A stretch of 64,000 bases of DNA from Ferruginibacter sp. (GCA_025351645.1 JANXVN010000290.1:31489-95488), one strand, 5' to 3'. Shown: positions 37,463 through 46,797, counted from the stretch's first letter. The notes: generated by a model not told the origin, from the sequence alone. Translations and numbers: made by a program.

Positions 37463-38884
37463 TTACCCAAACAAATCCATTGCTGCTTTGCCAAGCCCAT
37501 CCGGTGTTGTATAGAATGGCCGTTTTTCCACTACATAATGCGCATCTTCCGGAATGCCAAGCGCATGATAAATTGTTTGGTGCACCTGGTCTATTACTAT
37601 TGGTTTTTCAATCGTCTTGCAAGGCCGTTCATCTGCCGTTTTGCCGTATACCTGCCCTTTTTTTATGCCGCCGCCAAACAGCAGCATGCTGCCTCCATCT
37701 GTAAAATGCCGGTGCATGCCATAGTTCTTCATGTCGCTAATAATATCGGGTTGTTCTACCTGCTCCTGCACCTTTGCATCAGGCCTGCCTTCTACCATCA
37801 TATCCCTGCTAAATTCGCTGGCAACAATAATCAGGGTCCTTTCTAAGCGGCCCGTACGTTCCAAATCTTTAACAAGTTGCGCAATTGGGGCATCAATCTG
37901 CTGCTTCATATCCTTAATGCGGGTGTTGCCATTTTCGTGCGTATCCCAGCCTTTAAAGGGCTCGTATTCTGTTGTTACGCTTATAAACCGGGCGCCTTGT
38001 TCTGTAAGCCGGCGGGCCATCAGGCAGCCCAGGCCAAACTTGCCAGTGTTATAAATATCGTAGCTTGCTTTAGGCTCTTTGCTTAAATCAAATGCCTGCG
38101 ATTCTGGCGATTTCAACAACATATATGCTTGCTCCATCGACTTTTTTAAAGATTCCTTCTGGTAGTCGCTGCCAAATTCTCCGGTAGGGCTTTGCTTTAT
38201 CAGTTCATCATATAACTGGTTCCTTTTTTCGAACCTGGTATTTGACATGCCTGCCGGTGGGCGCACGCCATCCAACCCCGCTGATGGGTTTGGAATAACA
38301 AACGGGCCAAACTCATTTCCTAAAAAACCAGCACTATGGAAAGCTTTTAATTCTTCTCCTTCACCTAAAGTAAAGCGTTGCCCAATATCAATAAAAGCAG
38401 GTATTACAGGGTTTACCGGCCCCAGGTGCTTAGCGATCCAGGCACCTAAATGTGGTGCTAACACTGATTGTGGCGGGCGGTAGCAGGAATGCCAATGGTA
38501 TTGATGACGGGAATGTAAAATGAAGCCCATATCGGCTGCCGTGTAAGAACGTACAAGGGTGCCTTTATCCATTACTTTACCGATTGCTGCCAACCCATCA
38601 GAAAAATAAATCCCATCTAAGGCTGTAGGTACCTGAGGAAAGGTACTCAGGACGCTGTTGGCGGCCATGCCCTTTGAAAAAGGCGTAAATTTTTTGGGGT
38701 CAAAGGTATCTGTATGCGACATGCCGCCAGCCATCCAAAGCAATATAACCGTATCAGCTTTGGATGTTATTTTATTACTGTTGCACGAAGATAAAAAGCT
38801 GGTAACCGGCGCGCCCGCCGCCAGTGCGGCCAATGTAGCAGCACTGGCATTTTTGAGGAACTGCCTTCTGTTAAGCTCATTCAT
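37463..38884 (-). CDS. DUF1501 protein (sulfatase-like fold, Tat-exported)
   Basis: A 473-residue protein with a Tat-type leader: NRRQFLKNASAATLAALAAGAP followed by a Cys. The body has the DUF1501 signatures VILLWMAGGMSHTDTFDPK, FILHSRHQYHWHSC, FISVTTEYEPFKGWDTHENG and IIVASEFSRDM, an alkaline-phosphatase/sulfatase-like fold often present without the full catalytic set. In Planctomycetes, Verrucomicrobia and some Bacteroidota it is nearly always encoded with a DUF1549/DUF1553 cytochrome protein, as here with a 29-base gap. The pair probably acts at the cell surface; substrate and reaction are not known. Confidence 0.9.
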   Translation of the reverse strand: MNELNRRQFLKNASAATLAALAAGAPVTSFLSSCNSNKITSKADTVILLWMAGGMSHTDTFDPKKFTPFSKGMAANSVLSTFPQVPTALDGIYFSDGLAAIGKVMDKGTLVRSYTAADMGFILHSRHQYHWHSCYRPPQSVLAPHLGAWIAKHLGPVNPVIPAFIDIGQRFTLGEGEELKAFHSAGFLGNEFGPFVIPNPSAGLDGVRPPAGMSNTRFEKRNQLYDELIKQSPTGEFGSDYQKESLKKSMEQAYMLLKSPESQAFDLSKEPKASYDIYNTGKFGLGCLMARRLTEQGARFISVTTEYEPFKGWDTHENGNTRIKDMKQQIDAPIAQLVKDLERTGRLERTLIIVASEFSRDMMVEGRPDAKVQEQVEQPDIISDMKNYGMHRHFTDGGSMLLFGGGIKKGQVYGKTADERPCKTIEKPIVIDQVHQTIYHALGIPEDAHYVVEKRPFYTTPDGLGKAAMDLFG

Positions 38885-38913
38885 TGTTTCAGTTTAGCTG
38901 TTTTTAAAACGGT

Positions 38914-41430
38914 TTAATAAATAATTTGAAACTCTGGCAGCAACACAACTGCCCAAAATAAATCCTGTATGGCACCTATATCCGGGTTATCGCCGATGGC
39001 TTTTTTTGCTACCTCAAATTCTTTTTGTGTGGGCATACGTCCCAGCCCGCGATTGTATAATTGCTTAATGATAACATCGCCATTTTTATATTTCTTTTTC
39101 CAATTTTCTGCCCCTTTTTTTAAAGCGCCATTAAGCTTATCGCCTTTGGTAAGTTCCAGTGCTTGCAGTAGATTAGCCTGCGATTCCCTGCCGGTGGAGA
39201 CTGTTTCCCTGCTTGGCCTGCCTAATGCAATTAATAATGGATTATTGACTACCAGCGATGCTCTTGTAAATAATGGTTTTTCTACGGGCTTTAATTTTTT
39301 ATAATAGTTATAGCCAAGCGACGAATCTCCAAACACCGGCTCTATAACATAGCTAACAGCATCGGCAAATTGTTCGGCAGATAATCTCTTTCGAAGCATG
39401 CCTGTAAACACAAAATCGGGTGCGCCAATTTTATTAGGGTTTTTAAACCCAACAGACGGCAGTTGATATGTATTGGAGGTAGCGATAAGATAAATGAGCT
39501 CTTTAATGTCGCATTTATTTTCTACAAAGTTATAAGCCATCCAATCCAGCAAGTCCTGGCTCCAAGGCTCGTTGTCCATTACATCAACCGGCTCTACCAA
39601 CCCGCGGCCCAAAAGCTGGTTCCATACCCGGTTTACGATGGTGCGGTACAAACGGCCGTTTTCCGGCTTAGTTATATTTTCCGAAAGCTGTTTTCTTTTT
39701 ACAATCGTTTTAGCAGCGCTATCGATGGTGCCTAATTGTTTCCAGAGCATTGCCGGGCCAGTATATCTTCCGGTGGGTTTATCGCAGCGGTTTATTTCGA
39801 GGGAGCTGTCTGAAAAGATGTTGGCAAAAGCATAGGCATCGCTTAGCTTCCAGTTGCTTACAAAACTGTTATGGCAAGAAGCGCATTTTAAATTAAGGCC
39901 TAAAAAAACCTGGGATACATTTTGCGCCGCCTGCATTTCTGTACGCTGGCTGGCATTAACAACACCCCGCCATTGAATGCCTTCTATAAAGCCTTTTGAT
40001 TCATCTGTAGGGCTTATTAGTTCTTGAACAAACTGATTGTAGGGCTTATTGTTTTTTAAAGACGCATATAGCCAGTCAGTGATGTTGTAACGCCCTCCGG
40101 TAATGTAGCCGGTGCCTGTATAATCGTTGCGCAAGGCATCGTTCCAAAAGCTTATCCAATGGGCTGCATAGTCATCCTTTTGGTTTAATAATTGCCTTAC
40201 CTCTGCACCTCTTTTACCTATATTTTTATTGGCTATAAAAGCGGCTTCCTTTTCTGGCGAAGGCAGCAAGCCAATAATATCCAGGTAAATCCTTCGCAGG
40301 TATGTCCTGTCATCAACGGGTTGGGGCCAGGCTATTTTATTCTTTTTAAAATAGTCATTTACAAACAGGTCTACAGGGTTTGTAAACGTAGCGGTTGCTG
40401 GTGGCAATGGCGGGTTACGAGGCGCTAATACTGCTACCCGAAACAATATATCTTTGGCGGAATTAACTGGCCATGGTGCGCCTTTTTGTATCCAGAATTT
40501 TATAGTGCTTATCTCCTCTGCAGATAGCCTTTTATCTTTTGAAGGCATTGCTTTTTTATCATTTCCCTGCAATGTTATGCGCTTTACTATTTCGCTTTCC
40601 ATAGGGTTGCCGGCTATAAGCACGGCGCCGTGTTCGCCGCCTTTAAATATCATGTCCTTCATATCAAGCCGAAGGTCGCCTTTAACTTTATCTGCCCCAT
40701 GGCACTTGTAGCAATTGTGGGCCAGTATTGCCCTTACCTGCACATTCAATTCGGCTTCCTGTTTGGGGGTTAGCTTGCTGGTATCATTTTTAAACGTAGC
40801 AAAATCAATACTTTTTTTTTCAACAGGCTTATAACCTTCGCTCCATGGGATTGTTTCTGCAAGATAATCGCTGCCATGCGTTAATGAACCACCAAAATGC
40901 CCGGCTGCTGTTACACCAACGGCAGTAAAAAACATTAAGCCTCTATAAGCTTTTATAAGCCATGGCTGGCTGCTTTTTTGGTTGCGCAACAATAAAAATA
41001 AAGCTAGTACGCCAAGGCTGGCGGTGGCAATGCCAATCCATTGATGAAGCGCTAAAATAGTTTTGCTGTAATCGCCATTACGTGCCAGCAGCAACCCTAA
41101 AATGGCGGAAATAACAGCAGACAAAACACCGGCAATAACCAATAAATTAATACCCGGGCGAAGTGTAGAATTAAAGTCCTTTATCGTAAAAAGTTCCAGT
41201 ATAGCAGCAAATAAAATAAGCCCTACCGGGAAATGTACGGCTATTGGATGCAAGCGCCCGAGGAAGTTCCATAACCAAAAAGCACCATCTTTGGCAGGAG
41301 CTTCTATTAAAGGGGCAGCTTGTATATGGAACAAAAAAAACGGGGCTGTAACGCAGATAAAAAAAATAATCAACCCAATGATATACTTCTTTTTAAAATG
41401 GAGGATACTATTGGTTTTGGTATTGGCCAT
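38914..41430 (-). CDS. DUF2231 - cytochrome c - DUF1549 - DUF1553 multidomain protein
   Basis: An 838-residue membrane protein. The first segment spans the membrane at about 15-35; then a DUF2231-like set of four helices (HPIAVHFPVGLILFAAIL to about 190) follows. A c-type haem site CYKCHG (about 240) opens a planctomycete-type cytochrome domain ending in STIKFWIQKGAPWP. DUF1549 (about 360-560) contains a second CxxCH, CASCHNSF. DUF1553 (about 580-835) has RLYRTIVNRVWNQLLGRGLVEP. It precedes the DUF1501 gene and should move electrons for, or anchor, that partner. Function is inferred from architecture only. Confidence 0.9.
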   Translation of the reverse strand: MANTKTNSILHFKKKYIIGLIIFFICVTAPFFLFHIQAAPLIEAPAKDGAFWLWNFLGRLHPIAVHFPVGLILFAAILELFTIKDFNSTLRPGINLLVIAGVLSAVISAILGLLLARNGDYSKTILALHQWIGIATASLGVLALFLLLRNQKSSQPWLIKAYRGLMFFTAVGVTAAGHFGGSLTHGSDYLAETIPWSEGYKPVEKKSIDFATFKNDTSKLTPKQEAELNVQVRAILAHNCYKCHGADKVKGDLRLDMKDMIFKGGEHGAVLIAGNPMESEIVKRITLQGNDKKAMPSKDKRLSAEEISTIKFWIQKGAPWPVNSAKDILFRVAVLAPRNPPLPPATATFTNPVDLFVNDYFKKNKIAWPQPVDDRTYLRRIYLDIIGLLPSPEKEAAFIANKNIGKRGAEVRQLLNQKDDYAAHWISFWNDALRNDYTGTGYITGGRYNITDWLYASLKNNKPYNQFVQELISPTDESKGFIEGIQWRGVVNASQRTEMQAAQNVSQVFLGLNLKCASCHNSFVSNWKLSDAYAFANIFSDSSLEINRCDKPTGRYTGPAMLWKQLGTIDSAAKTIVKRKQLSENITKPENGRLYRTIVNRVWNQLLGRGLVEPVDVMDNEPWSQDLLDWMAYNFVENKCDIKELIYLIATSNTYQLPSVGFKNPNKIGAPDFVFTGMLRKRLSAEQFADAVSYVIEPVFGDSSLGYNYYKKLKPVEKPLFTRASLVVNNPLLIALGRPSRETVSTGRESQANLLQALELTKGDKLNGALKKGAENWKKKYKNGDVIIKQLYNRGLGRMPTQKEFEVAKKAIGDNPDIGAIQDLFWAVVLLPEFQIIY

Positions 41431-42045
41431 TATAATAATTTTAAAAATACCTGCATGTACTATAAAAAGTAGCTATTGGCAAGCAATGGTAATTAGCAGA
41501 TAAATATAAAGCAACCATTATCTTTATCTGTCCTGTCCTGACCTGACCTGATTTTTACAAGGTTTAACTGGTTTTTCAGCATTAGGCTTTAATTTCTGCT
41601 AAAAAAAATCAACCTAAAAAATATAGTGCAAAGCACACTTATGGGGGATAGAATAATTGGCGCCTATTTAATGTAAAACTGTATGTATCTGAATGCCGCT
41701 TTACGAGAAACCTGTCATTTTTTATTTAAATATATTTATCGGATTAAGGATGTTAATAAAATGATTTCGGGATTGTATACTGTTTACCGTACGATGGATT
41801 AAACCAATATACTTAGTTTTTTAACAACTTTATATAAAAATTTATTAAATGCTATGTGAGGGGATTTTAACAGTAATATTAAAGGGTAAAACGGATTTTT
41901 AATCATCCGTTAACTTTTAATTTTTTGCTTTATAAACCGTGATGGAATTTTGGACAGGCATACCATTGCAACAATGCACCGTATCCTGCAATCAACAGCC
42001 TGTCATTACGCCGAAAGAAAATCAGGCAGCACAAATGTGGCAGCA
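41431..42045. other. Intergenic region between DUF1549 gene and ribF
   Basis: About 615 bp of AT-rich DNA. A 20-base tract (41531-41550) has four 5-bp units, TCCTG twice then ACCTG twice. A small hairpin ACGGAT/ATCCGT near 41890-41912 is followed by a T-rich stretch. A 35-codon frame from ATG 41942 (starting MEFWTGIPLQQC) is open but has no recognised homology. No convincing promoter was picked. Confidence 0.5.
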
Positions 42046-42984
42046 CTAATTACTTACTGCAGCTATGGCATCCTCCTTATCTATTGCCAGTTGGCTTTTC
42101 AATGCTTCCAGCCCATTAAATTTTATTTCGCTGCGCAGGTATTTTTTTAGGGTGATGATAAGTTTTTCGCCATAAATATCTTTATCAAAATCAAAAATAT
42201 TTACTTCAATCACCCTGTTGGTACCCTCAATAGTGGGGCGGATACCTATGTTCATCATACCGGATGCATCTTTAATGCCGGCTTTTTCGCTGTTGATTGT
42301 TACTGCATATACGCCGTTGCCAGGTATTAATTTATAGTCATCGTCTATTTGCAAATTGGCTGTGGCATAGCCGATGGTGCGGCCTAGTTTGTTACCGGTA
42401 ACAACAGTGCCGGTAAAAAAATAATCGTAGCCTAAAAAGTTTTTTGCCGTCTCAATATCGCCGTGCAATAACGCTTCCCTAATTTTAGTGCTGCTGATGG
42501 TTACATGCTCTAACATGTGCACGGGTATTTCTTTTACCACATAATTATACTGCGCCTGTTTATCTTCCAGCAGTGTATAATCTCCGCTGCGGCCTTTGCC
42601 AAAACGATGGTCGTAACCAATGATGATGGTATGCGGATGAAAAGTATTTGCCAAAAAGTTTGCAATGTATTGTTCTGCTGATTGGTTGGCGAAGGCTTCG
42701 TTAAAAGATACCACAACTAAATGATTGATGTGTACGTCTTTTAAAAGGCTGATTTTTTCTGCTAATGTATTTATTAAAAAAAGGGGTGCTTTTTCTTTGG
42801 CTACCACCTGCCTTGGATGTGGGTCGAAAGTAATTATAACCGTTTCGCCATTTACTTTGGCGGCCTCGCTTTGCATTAGCTCAATTATTTTTCGGTGCCC
42901 ATTATGCAGCCCATCGAACGTGCCGATAGTGATGACTGCATTATGGAATATCGGTAGCTGTTGTATGTTATAGTGAACTTTCAT
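42046..42984 (-). CDS. ribF: Bifunctional riboflavin kinase / FMN adenylyltransferase
   Basis: Makes FMN from riboflavin and then FAD, in the cytoplasm. The 312 residues match the bacterial RibF length. The N-terminal adenylyltransferase domain (about 1-180) has ITIGTFDGLHNGHRKII (HxGH nucleotidyl-transfer motif), FDPHPRQVV and IIIGYDHRFGKGRSGD, followed by TKIREALLHGDI. The C-terminal riboflavin kinase domain (about 185-305) has GRTIGYATANLQI (PTAN-like ATP site) and GVYAV, IGIRPTIEGTNRVIEVNIFDF. It is divergent from purM and appears monocistronic. Confidence 0.95.
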   Translation of the reverse strand: MKVHYNIQQLPIFHNAVITIGTFDGLHNGHRKIIELMQSEAAKVNGETVIITFDPHPRQVVAKEKAPLFLINTLAEKISLLKDVHINHLVVVSFNEAFANQSAEQYIANFLANTFHPHTIIIGYDHRFGKGRSGDYTLLEDKQAQYNYVVKEIPVHMLEHVTISSTKIREALLHGDIETAKNFLGYDYFFTGTVVTGNKLGRTIGYATANLQIDDDYKLIPGNGVYAVTINSEKAGIKDASGMMNIGIRPTIEGTNRVIEVNIFDFDKDIYGEKLIITLKKYLRSEIKFNGLEALKSQLAIDKEDAIAAVSN

Positions 42985-43065
42985 TTTTGGTGATGCAAAA
43001 CTACCTGAAAATTATTAATGGTTAATTGGTAATTGAAATTTAGTTTTGCGATTCAAAATATTTTT

Positions 43066-44247
43066 ATGAGCCTTTACGATAAAAGAGGGGTAAGTGCCCA
43101 AAAAGAAGAAGTGCATGCTGCTACCAAGCACCTTGACCAAGGGCTGTTCCCGAATGCATTTTGCAAAATTTACCCTGATTATTTAGGCGGCGATGACGAT
43201 TATGTGAGCGTGATGCATGCCGATGGCGCCGGTACTAAAAGTATTTTGGCTTATTTGTATTGGAAAGAAACCGGCGACAGCAGCGTATGGCAGGGCATTG
43301 CGCAAGATGCAATAGTGATGAACCTGGATGATTTGCTTTGTGTGGGCGTGTACGATAATATTGTTTTTAACTCTACCATCGACAGGAACAAGACCATAAT
43401 TCCCGGTGAAGTAATATCGGAGGTTATAAACGGCTCACAGGCGTTTTTTGACCAGTTAAAAACTTTTGGCGTAAACATACATTACCTCGGCGGCGAAACC
43501 GCTGATGTGGGCGATGTGGTACGCACAATTGCAGTTAACGGCACCATGACCTGCCGTTACCCTAAAAGCAAAGTAATAAGCAACGATAAAATTAAAGCAG
43601 GCGATGTTATTGTGGGCTTTGCCAGTTACGGGCAGGCTACTTACGAAACGGACTATAACAGCGGCATTGGCAGCAACGGATTAACCTCTGCAAGGCACGA
43701 TGTGCTGAGTAAGTTTTACGCAGATAATTACAAAGAAAGCTACAACACCAGCCTACCGGAAGAAGTGGTATATATTGGCGAACATAAAATTGCCGACAGC
43801 ATTACTTTTACTGTTGAAGGCAAACCTTTTACAACAACTATCGGCAAGCTTATCCTTTCGCCTACCCGTACGTATGCCCCGGTGCTAAAGGTTTTATTGG
43901 CTAACCAATTTGATAAGGTACATGGGCTGATACATTGCAGTGGCGGCGGACAAACAAAGTGCATGAAATATTTGCCGGATACTTTCAGGATTGTAAAAGA
44001 TAATTTATTTACGCCACCCGAAATTTTTAATATCATACAAAAAAGCAGTAACAGCCTTAATAAAGAAATGTACGAAGTGTTTAACATGGGCTGCCGCCTG
44101 GAAGTTTATTGCGCTGCGGAAGATGCGGAAATGATGATATCAACCGCGAAGACTTTTAATATTGATGCGCAGGTAATTGGCAGGGTTGAGGCTAGTGATA
44201 AAAAGGAGTTGGTGATAAAGGTGAAGGATGAAACCATTGTTTATTAA
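43066..44247 (+). CDS. purM: Phosphoribosylformylglycinamidine cyclo-ligase (AIR synthetase)
   Basis: ATP-dependent fifth step of purine synthesis: FGAM to AIR. From ATG 43066 (MSLYDKRGVSAQKEE) the protein is 393 residues, longer than E. coli PurM (345) but usual for Bacteroidota. The N-terminal part has DDYVSVMHADGAGTKSILAYLYW and GIAQDAIVMNLDDLLCVG, the glycine-rich and acidic metal/ATP sites of the PurM fold; INGSQAFFDQLKTFGVNIHYLGGETADVGDVVRTI follows. The C-terminal half carries SPTRTYAPVLKVLL and GLIHCSGGGQTKCM. Eleven extra in-frame codons upstream were excluded as they lack family similarity. Monocistronic, ending at a shared terminator. Confidence 0.93.
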   Translation: MSLYDKRGVSAQKEEVHAATKHLDQGLFPNAFCKIYPDYLGGDDDYVSVMHADGAGTKSILAYLYWKETGDSSVWQGIAQDAIVMNLDDLLCVGVYDNIVFNSTIDRNKTIIPGEVISEVINGSQAFFDQLKTFGVNIHYLGGETADVGDVVRTIAVNGTMTCRYPKSKVISNDKIKAGDVIVGFASYGQATYETDYNSGIGSNGLTSARHDVLSKFYADNYKESYNTSLPEEVVYIGEHKIADSITFTVEGKPFTTTIGKLILSPTRTYAPVLKVLLANQFDKVHGLIHCSGGGQTKCMKYLPDTFRIVKDNLFTPPEIFNIIQKSSNSLNKEMYEVFNMGCRLEVYCAAEDAEMMISTAKTFNIDAQVIGRVEASDKKELVIKVKDETIVY

Positions 44248-44254
44248 ACATAAA

Positions 44255-44299
44255 AATCCCAAAGTTTACACTTTTTGCAAAGGTGTAAACTTTGGGATT
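44255..44299. terminator. Bidirectional terminator between purM and the M56 fusion gene
   Basis: A perfect 17-bp inverted repeat, AATCCCAAAGTTTACAC (44255-44271) with GTGTAAACTTTGGGATT (44283-44299), lies between two convergent genes. Read on the minus strand it is followed by five T; on the plus strand the T tail is absent, so it serves the M56 gene best. Confidence 0.8.
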
Positions 44300-44321
44300 C
44301 ACTTTCCGGTTTTGATGAAGC

Positions 44322-46286
44322 TTATTGTTCTTGAATTACAAATGTTACTGGCTGTTTTCTGTAAGCAGTTACTAATCTACCATTTTGTGTAGCAGGCACC
44401 CATCTAGGCCCTTTTCTAATTAGATTGATACATTGCTCAGCCATTTTAGACCCTTTGTAATTATCTGTTGTAACATTTGCAATACTGCCATCATTTTTTA
44501 CAATAAAAGTTACTATTACTTTATATTCTCCTTGTGGGCGGCCTTCTTTAACCGGTACCGTTGGGTCAATATTTTTCTCAAGGTATTTTTTCCATGCGCT
44601 ATCGCCTCCGGGGAAGCTTGCTTCATTTTCTACTTTGGTAAAAATTTTATTGCCCACCTCTTGCGCTTGCACAATTTTAGTTTTGCCGCCGACATTTTTA
44701 TCAGCCATTGGCTCAGGTTGTATTTTGTTTTTTGGTGCAGGTGCAGGTTTTAGAGTAGGTGTTGGCAAGGTATCTATAGCAGTTGTTGCATTGAAAGGTT
44801 GATGTTGTGCGCCCGCATACATCTCAATGGCCGTCAATACATTTTTAGCAATGGTTGTTCTACCTTCTTCGCTTTGCACATAAGCTACATCTTTTTTATT
44901 GGTTATAAAACCTGCCTCGATCAATACTGCAGGGCATTCTTCTTCTTGCAAAACCCAAATTCCCTTTGTCCGCTGTAAAAGCCCGTCAATTACTGGCAAC
45001 CTATAATCATTAACAAATTTATTTATAATGGCAGATGCAAAAAGCTTGCTTTTATCGGCGTTTGCATATTGGTTTGAAGCTACCCATACACTCATGCCTG
45101 ACCTTTCTAAATTATTTTTTTCATTATCAACGTGCACACTGATAAACAAATCAGGGTGTTGCGCTTTGCTAAAGCCTGCTTTTTCAATTGGGCTTTGATA
45201 CACATCATTATCCCTTGTTAAAATAATATTTACATCAGCATCAGCGTTTAGTGCCATTATCTTTTTAGCAATTGAAAGCGTGAGGTCTTTTTCTGCAATT
45301 TTACCGTCAGGGCTGGTGGCGCCAAAGTCTTTGCCGCCGTGCCCTGCGTCAATAACCACCGTAATTTTTTTACTAGCATGATGTGGCGGAGCAGTGCTTT
45401 TAAACGTTTTAGTCTTTAATGTAAATGCGGCAAACAGTACTACTGCCAGCGGCAATACCAGTATACGTGCAATGTAACCGGCTTTTAGGTTTTTGTTTTT
45501 TGTCAACATGGCCAATCTTCGTTTTATGGGTGAATAAAAAAATGAATTAGTTAAGGGGAAGCGGTATTGCGGGTAAGTGGCTTGCAATATCATGGCGGCA
45601 AATGCTTCGGTGTTGCTATCTTCTACCGCTATTTTATCCGCCATAAATTCGTGTATCATGTTCAGCTCTTTTCTTATCAGCCAAAAGAAAGGGTTGCACC
45701 AGCAAAAGATAAGTATGGCGTTTATGGACAGCTTATCGTAACTATGTTTTTGCTGCACATGCGCCAGTTCGTGCTTAAATACCTGGTTGCCGGTTGTAGT
45801 GGTAATATCAATATTATTGTTCCAGAAAATATATTTTAAAAAAGAAAAGGGAGTGCCTTTTGCGGTAGTGCCTACAAGGTATACATTACCTATAACCCTT
45901 TGCTGGTGCTGCTTTAACAGGTTACGGATTTTTATTAATACCAGGATAAATAGGGTTGCAAAAATAAAACAGGTTAAAAAATAAGCCAGCCCTATAAACT
46001 GTTCTGCAGTGAAGCGGTTTCGCTTTGCAATTAATACAATTTCATCCATGTATTCGTTGCTGCTGGTTACAACCGCTAGTAATTTTATGCTTTGCGGCGT
46101 TGTATTTTGGCTTTGCCAGATATTAATCTGTATTAATGGCAATACTAAAGAAAGCACCACCGTTGCCAGCAGGTAAAAACGGTTATAGCCATGAAAGATT
46201 TTATTGCGCAGCAGCAACCAGTAATAGCCGAATAAAACACCAGAACAGATGATTACTTTTAGCAGGTAACAAGCGTATGGTAGCAT
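44322..46286 (-). CDS. M56 (BlaR1-like) membrane peptidase fused to N-acetylmuramoyl-L-alanine amidase and TonB C-terminal domain
   Basis: A 654-residue fusion. Residues 1-295 form the membrane metalloprotease of BlaR1/MecR1 type: transmembrane helices near 5-25, 37-55, 98-120 and 272-290, the zinc motif HELAH (172-176) and IHEFMADKIAVE. Residues about 306-490 are an Amidase_3 cell-wall hydrolase with the full zinc set: AGHGG (His316), Glu332, SVHVD (His385) and the catalytic Glu457 in VLIEAGF. After a Pro-rich linker, residues about 545-654 form a TonB C-terminal domain (YKVIVTFIVKNDGSI, GPRWVPATQNG). It is encoded next to the BlaI repressor, with 82 bases between them. The order suggests a sensor whose outer part binds or cuts peptidoglycan. 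Confidence 0.9.
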   Translation of the reverse strand: MLPYACYLLKVIICSGVLFGYYWLLLRNKIFHGYNRFYLLATVVLSLVLPLIQINIWQSQNTTPQSIKLLAVVTSSNEYMDEIVLIAKRNRFTAEQFIGLAYFLTCFIFATLFILVLIKIRNLLKQHQQRVIGNVYLVGTTAKGTPFSFLKYIFWNNNIDITTTTGNQVFKHELAHVQQKHSYDKLSINAILIFCWCNPFFWLIRKELNMIHEFMADKIAVEDSNTEAFAAMILQATYPQYRFPLTNSFFYSPIKRRLAMLTKNKNLKAGYIARILVLPLAVVLFAAFTLKTKTFKSTAPPHHASKKITVVIDAGHGGKDFGATSPDGKIAEKDLTLSIAKKIMALNADADVNIILTRDNDVYQSPIEKAGFSKAQHPDLFISVHVDNEKNNLERSGMSVWVASNQYANADKSKLFASAIINKFVNDYRLPVIDGLLQRTKGIWVLQEEECPAVLIEAGFITNKKDVAYVQSEEGRTTIAKNVLTAIEMYAGAQHQPFNATTAIDTLPTPTLKPAPAPKNKIQPEPMADKNVGGKTKIVQAQEVGNKIFTKVENEASFPGGDSAWKKYLEKNIDPTVPVKEGRPQGEYKVIVTFIVKNDGSIANVTTDNYKGSKMAEQCINLIRKGPRWVPATQNGRLVTAYRKQPVTFVIQEQ

Positions 46287-46368
46287 TGCCTTTGTTTTTA
46301 GTTTTTTGTTGATAGTTTTTTGTTGCCTGAGCGGTTGTTATAGCTAGCGGCATTAGCACATTAGCTGA

Positions 46369-46728
46369 TTACCCTTTCTTCTTCAACTGTTTTAGCAGCA
46401 GCTCCAGGTCATCAATACTTAGGTTATTTTCCTTTACCATAAAAGAAACTGCACTACTAAAGTTGCCCTCAAAATAGCTTTTCACAAGGCTTTTCATACT
46501 GCTTTTGCTGTAAGCATCTTTACTTACCAGCGGATAATACTGGTGCGTGCGCCCAAATACTTTTAAGCCTACAAATTCTTTTTCGGTTAAAATTTTTATG
46601 ATGGTGGCAACCGTGTTGCTGTGCGGCTTTGGAAGCGGCAGTTCATCAATTATCTCTTTTAAAAAAGCTTTATCCAGCTTCCAGATTACCTGCATAATCT
46701 GCTCTTCTGCCTTGGTTAATATTTTCAT
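46369..46728 (-). CDS. BlaI/MecI-type transcriptional repressor
   Basis: A 119-residue repressor of the BlaI/MecI/CopY family: winged helix at about 1-75 (LTKAEEQIMQVIWKLDKAFLKEIIDELP, NTVATIIKILTEKEFVGLKVFGRTHQYYPLVSKD) and a helical dimerisation tail. In BlaR1 systems the membrane protease cuts the repressor between these parts when a cell-wall signal arrives. The M56 partner is the next gene on the same strand. Two palindromic operators overlap its promoter (46764-46797), which supports self-regulation of the pair. No beta-lactamase gene is nearby, so the output is probably the partner itself. Confidence 0.93.
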   Translation of the reverse strand: MKILTKAEEQIMQVIWKLDKAFLKEIIDELPLPKPHSNTVATIIKILTEKEFVGLKVFGRTHQYYPLVSKDAYSKSSMKSLVKSYFEGNFSSAVSFMVKENNLSIDDLELLLKQLKKKG

Positions 46729-46753
46729 GATAATTTATTTTTACTTGCTCAGT

Positions 46754-46784
46754 CAAATGTATAACTATATATTTAGTTTTACAA
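46754..46784 (-). promoter_or_regulatory. blaI promoter, Bacteroidota type
   Basis: On the minus strand TTG (46782-46784), a 20-base spacer and TACATTTG (46754-46761) match the Bacteroidota TTG-N17-23-TAnnTTTG pattern. The -7 box lies about 26 bases before the blaI ATG. Confidence 0.7.
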
Positions 46785-46797
46785 CTATTTATTTAGT
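46764..46797. promoter_or_regulatory. Paired BlaI-type operators
   Basis: ACTATATATTTAGT (46764-46777) and ACTATTTATTTAGT (46784-46797) are two near-identical 14-bp sites with ACTA/TAGT palindromic ends. Their centres are 20 bp apart, two turns of the helix. The first fills the spacer between the -33 and -7 boxes of the blaI promoter and the second covers the -33 side, so binding would block RNA polymerase. Confidence 0.65.

Noticed and set aside
41531..41550. A short tandem TCCTG/ACCTG tract, considered as a CRISPR or iteron seed.
   Set aside because: Only four 5-bp units with no spacers or further copies; a simple slippage tract.
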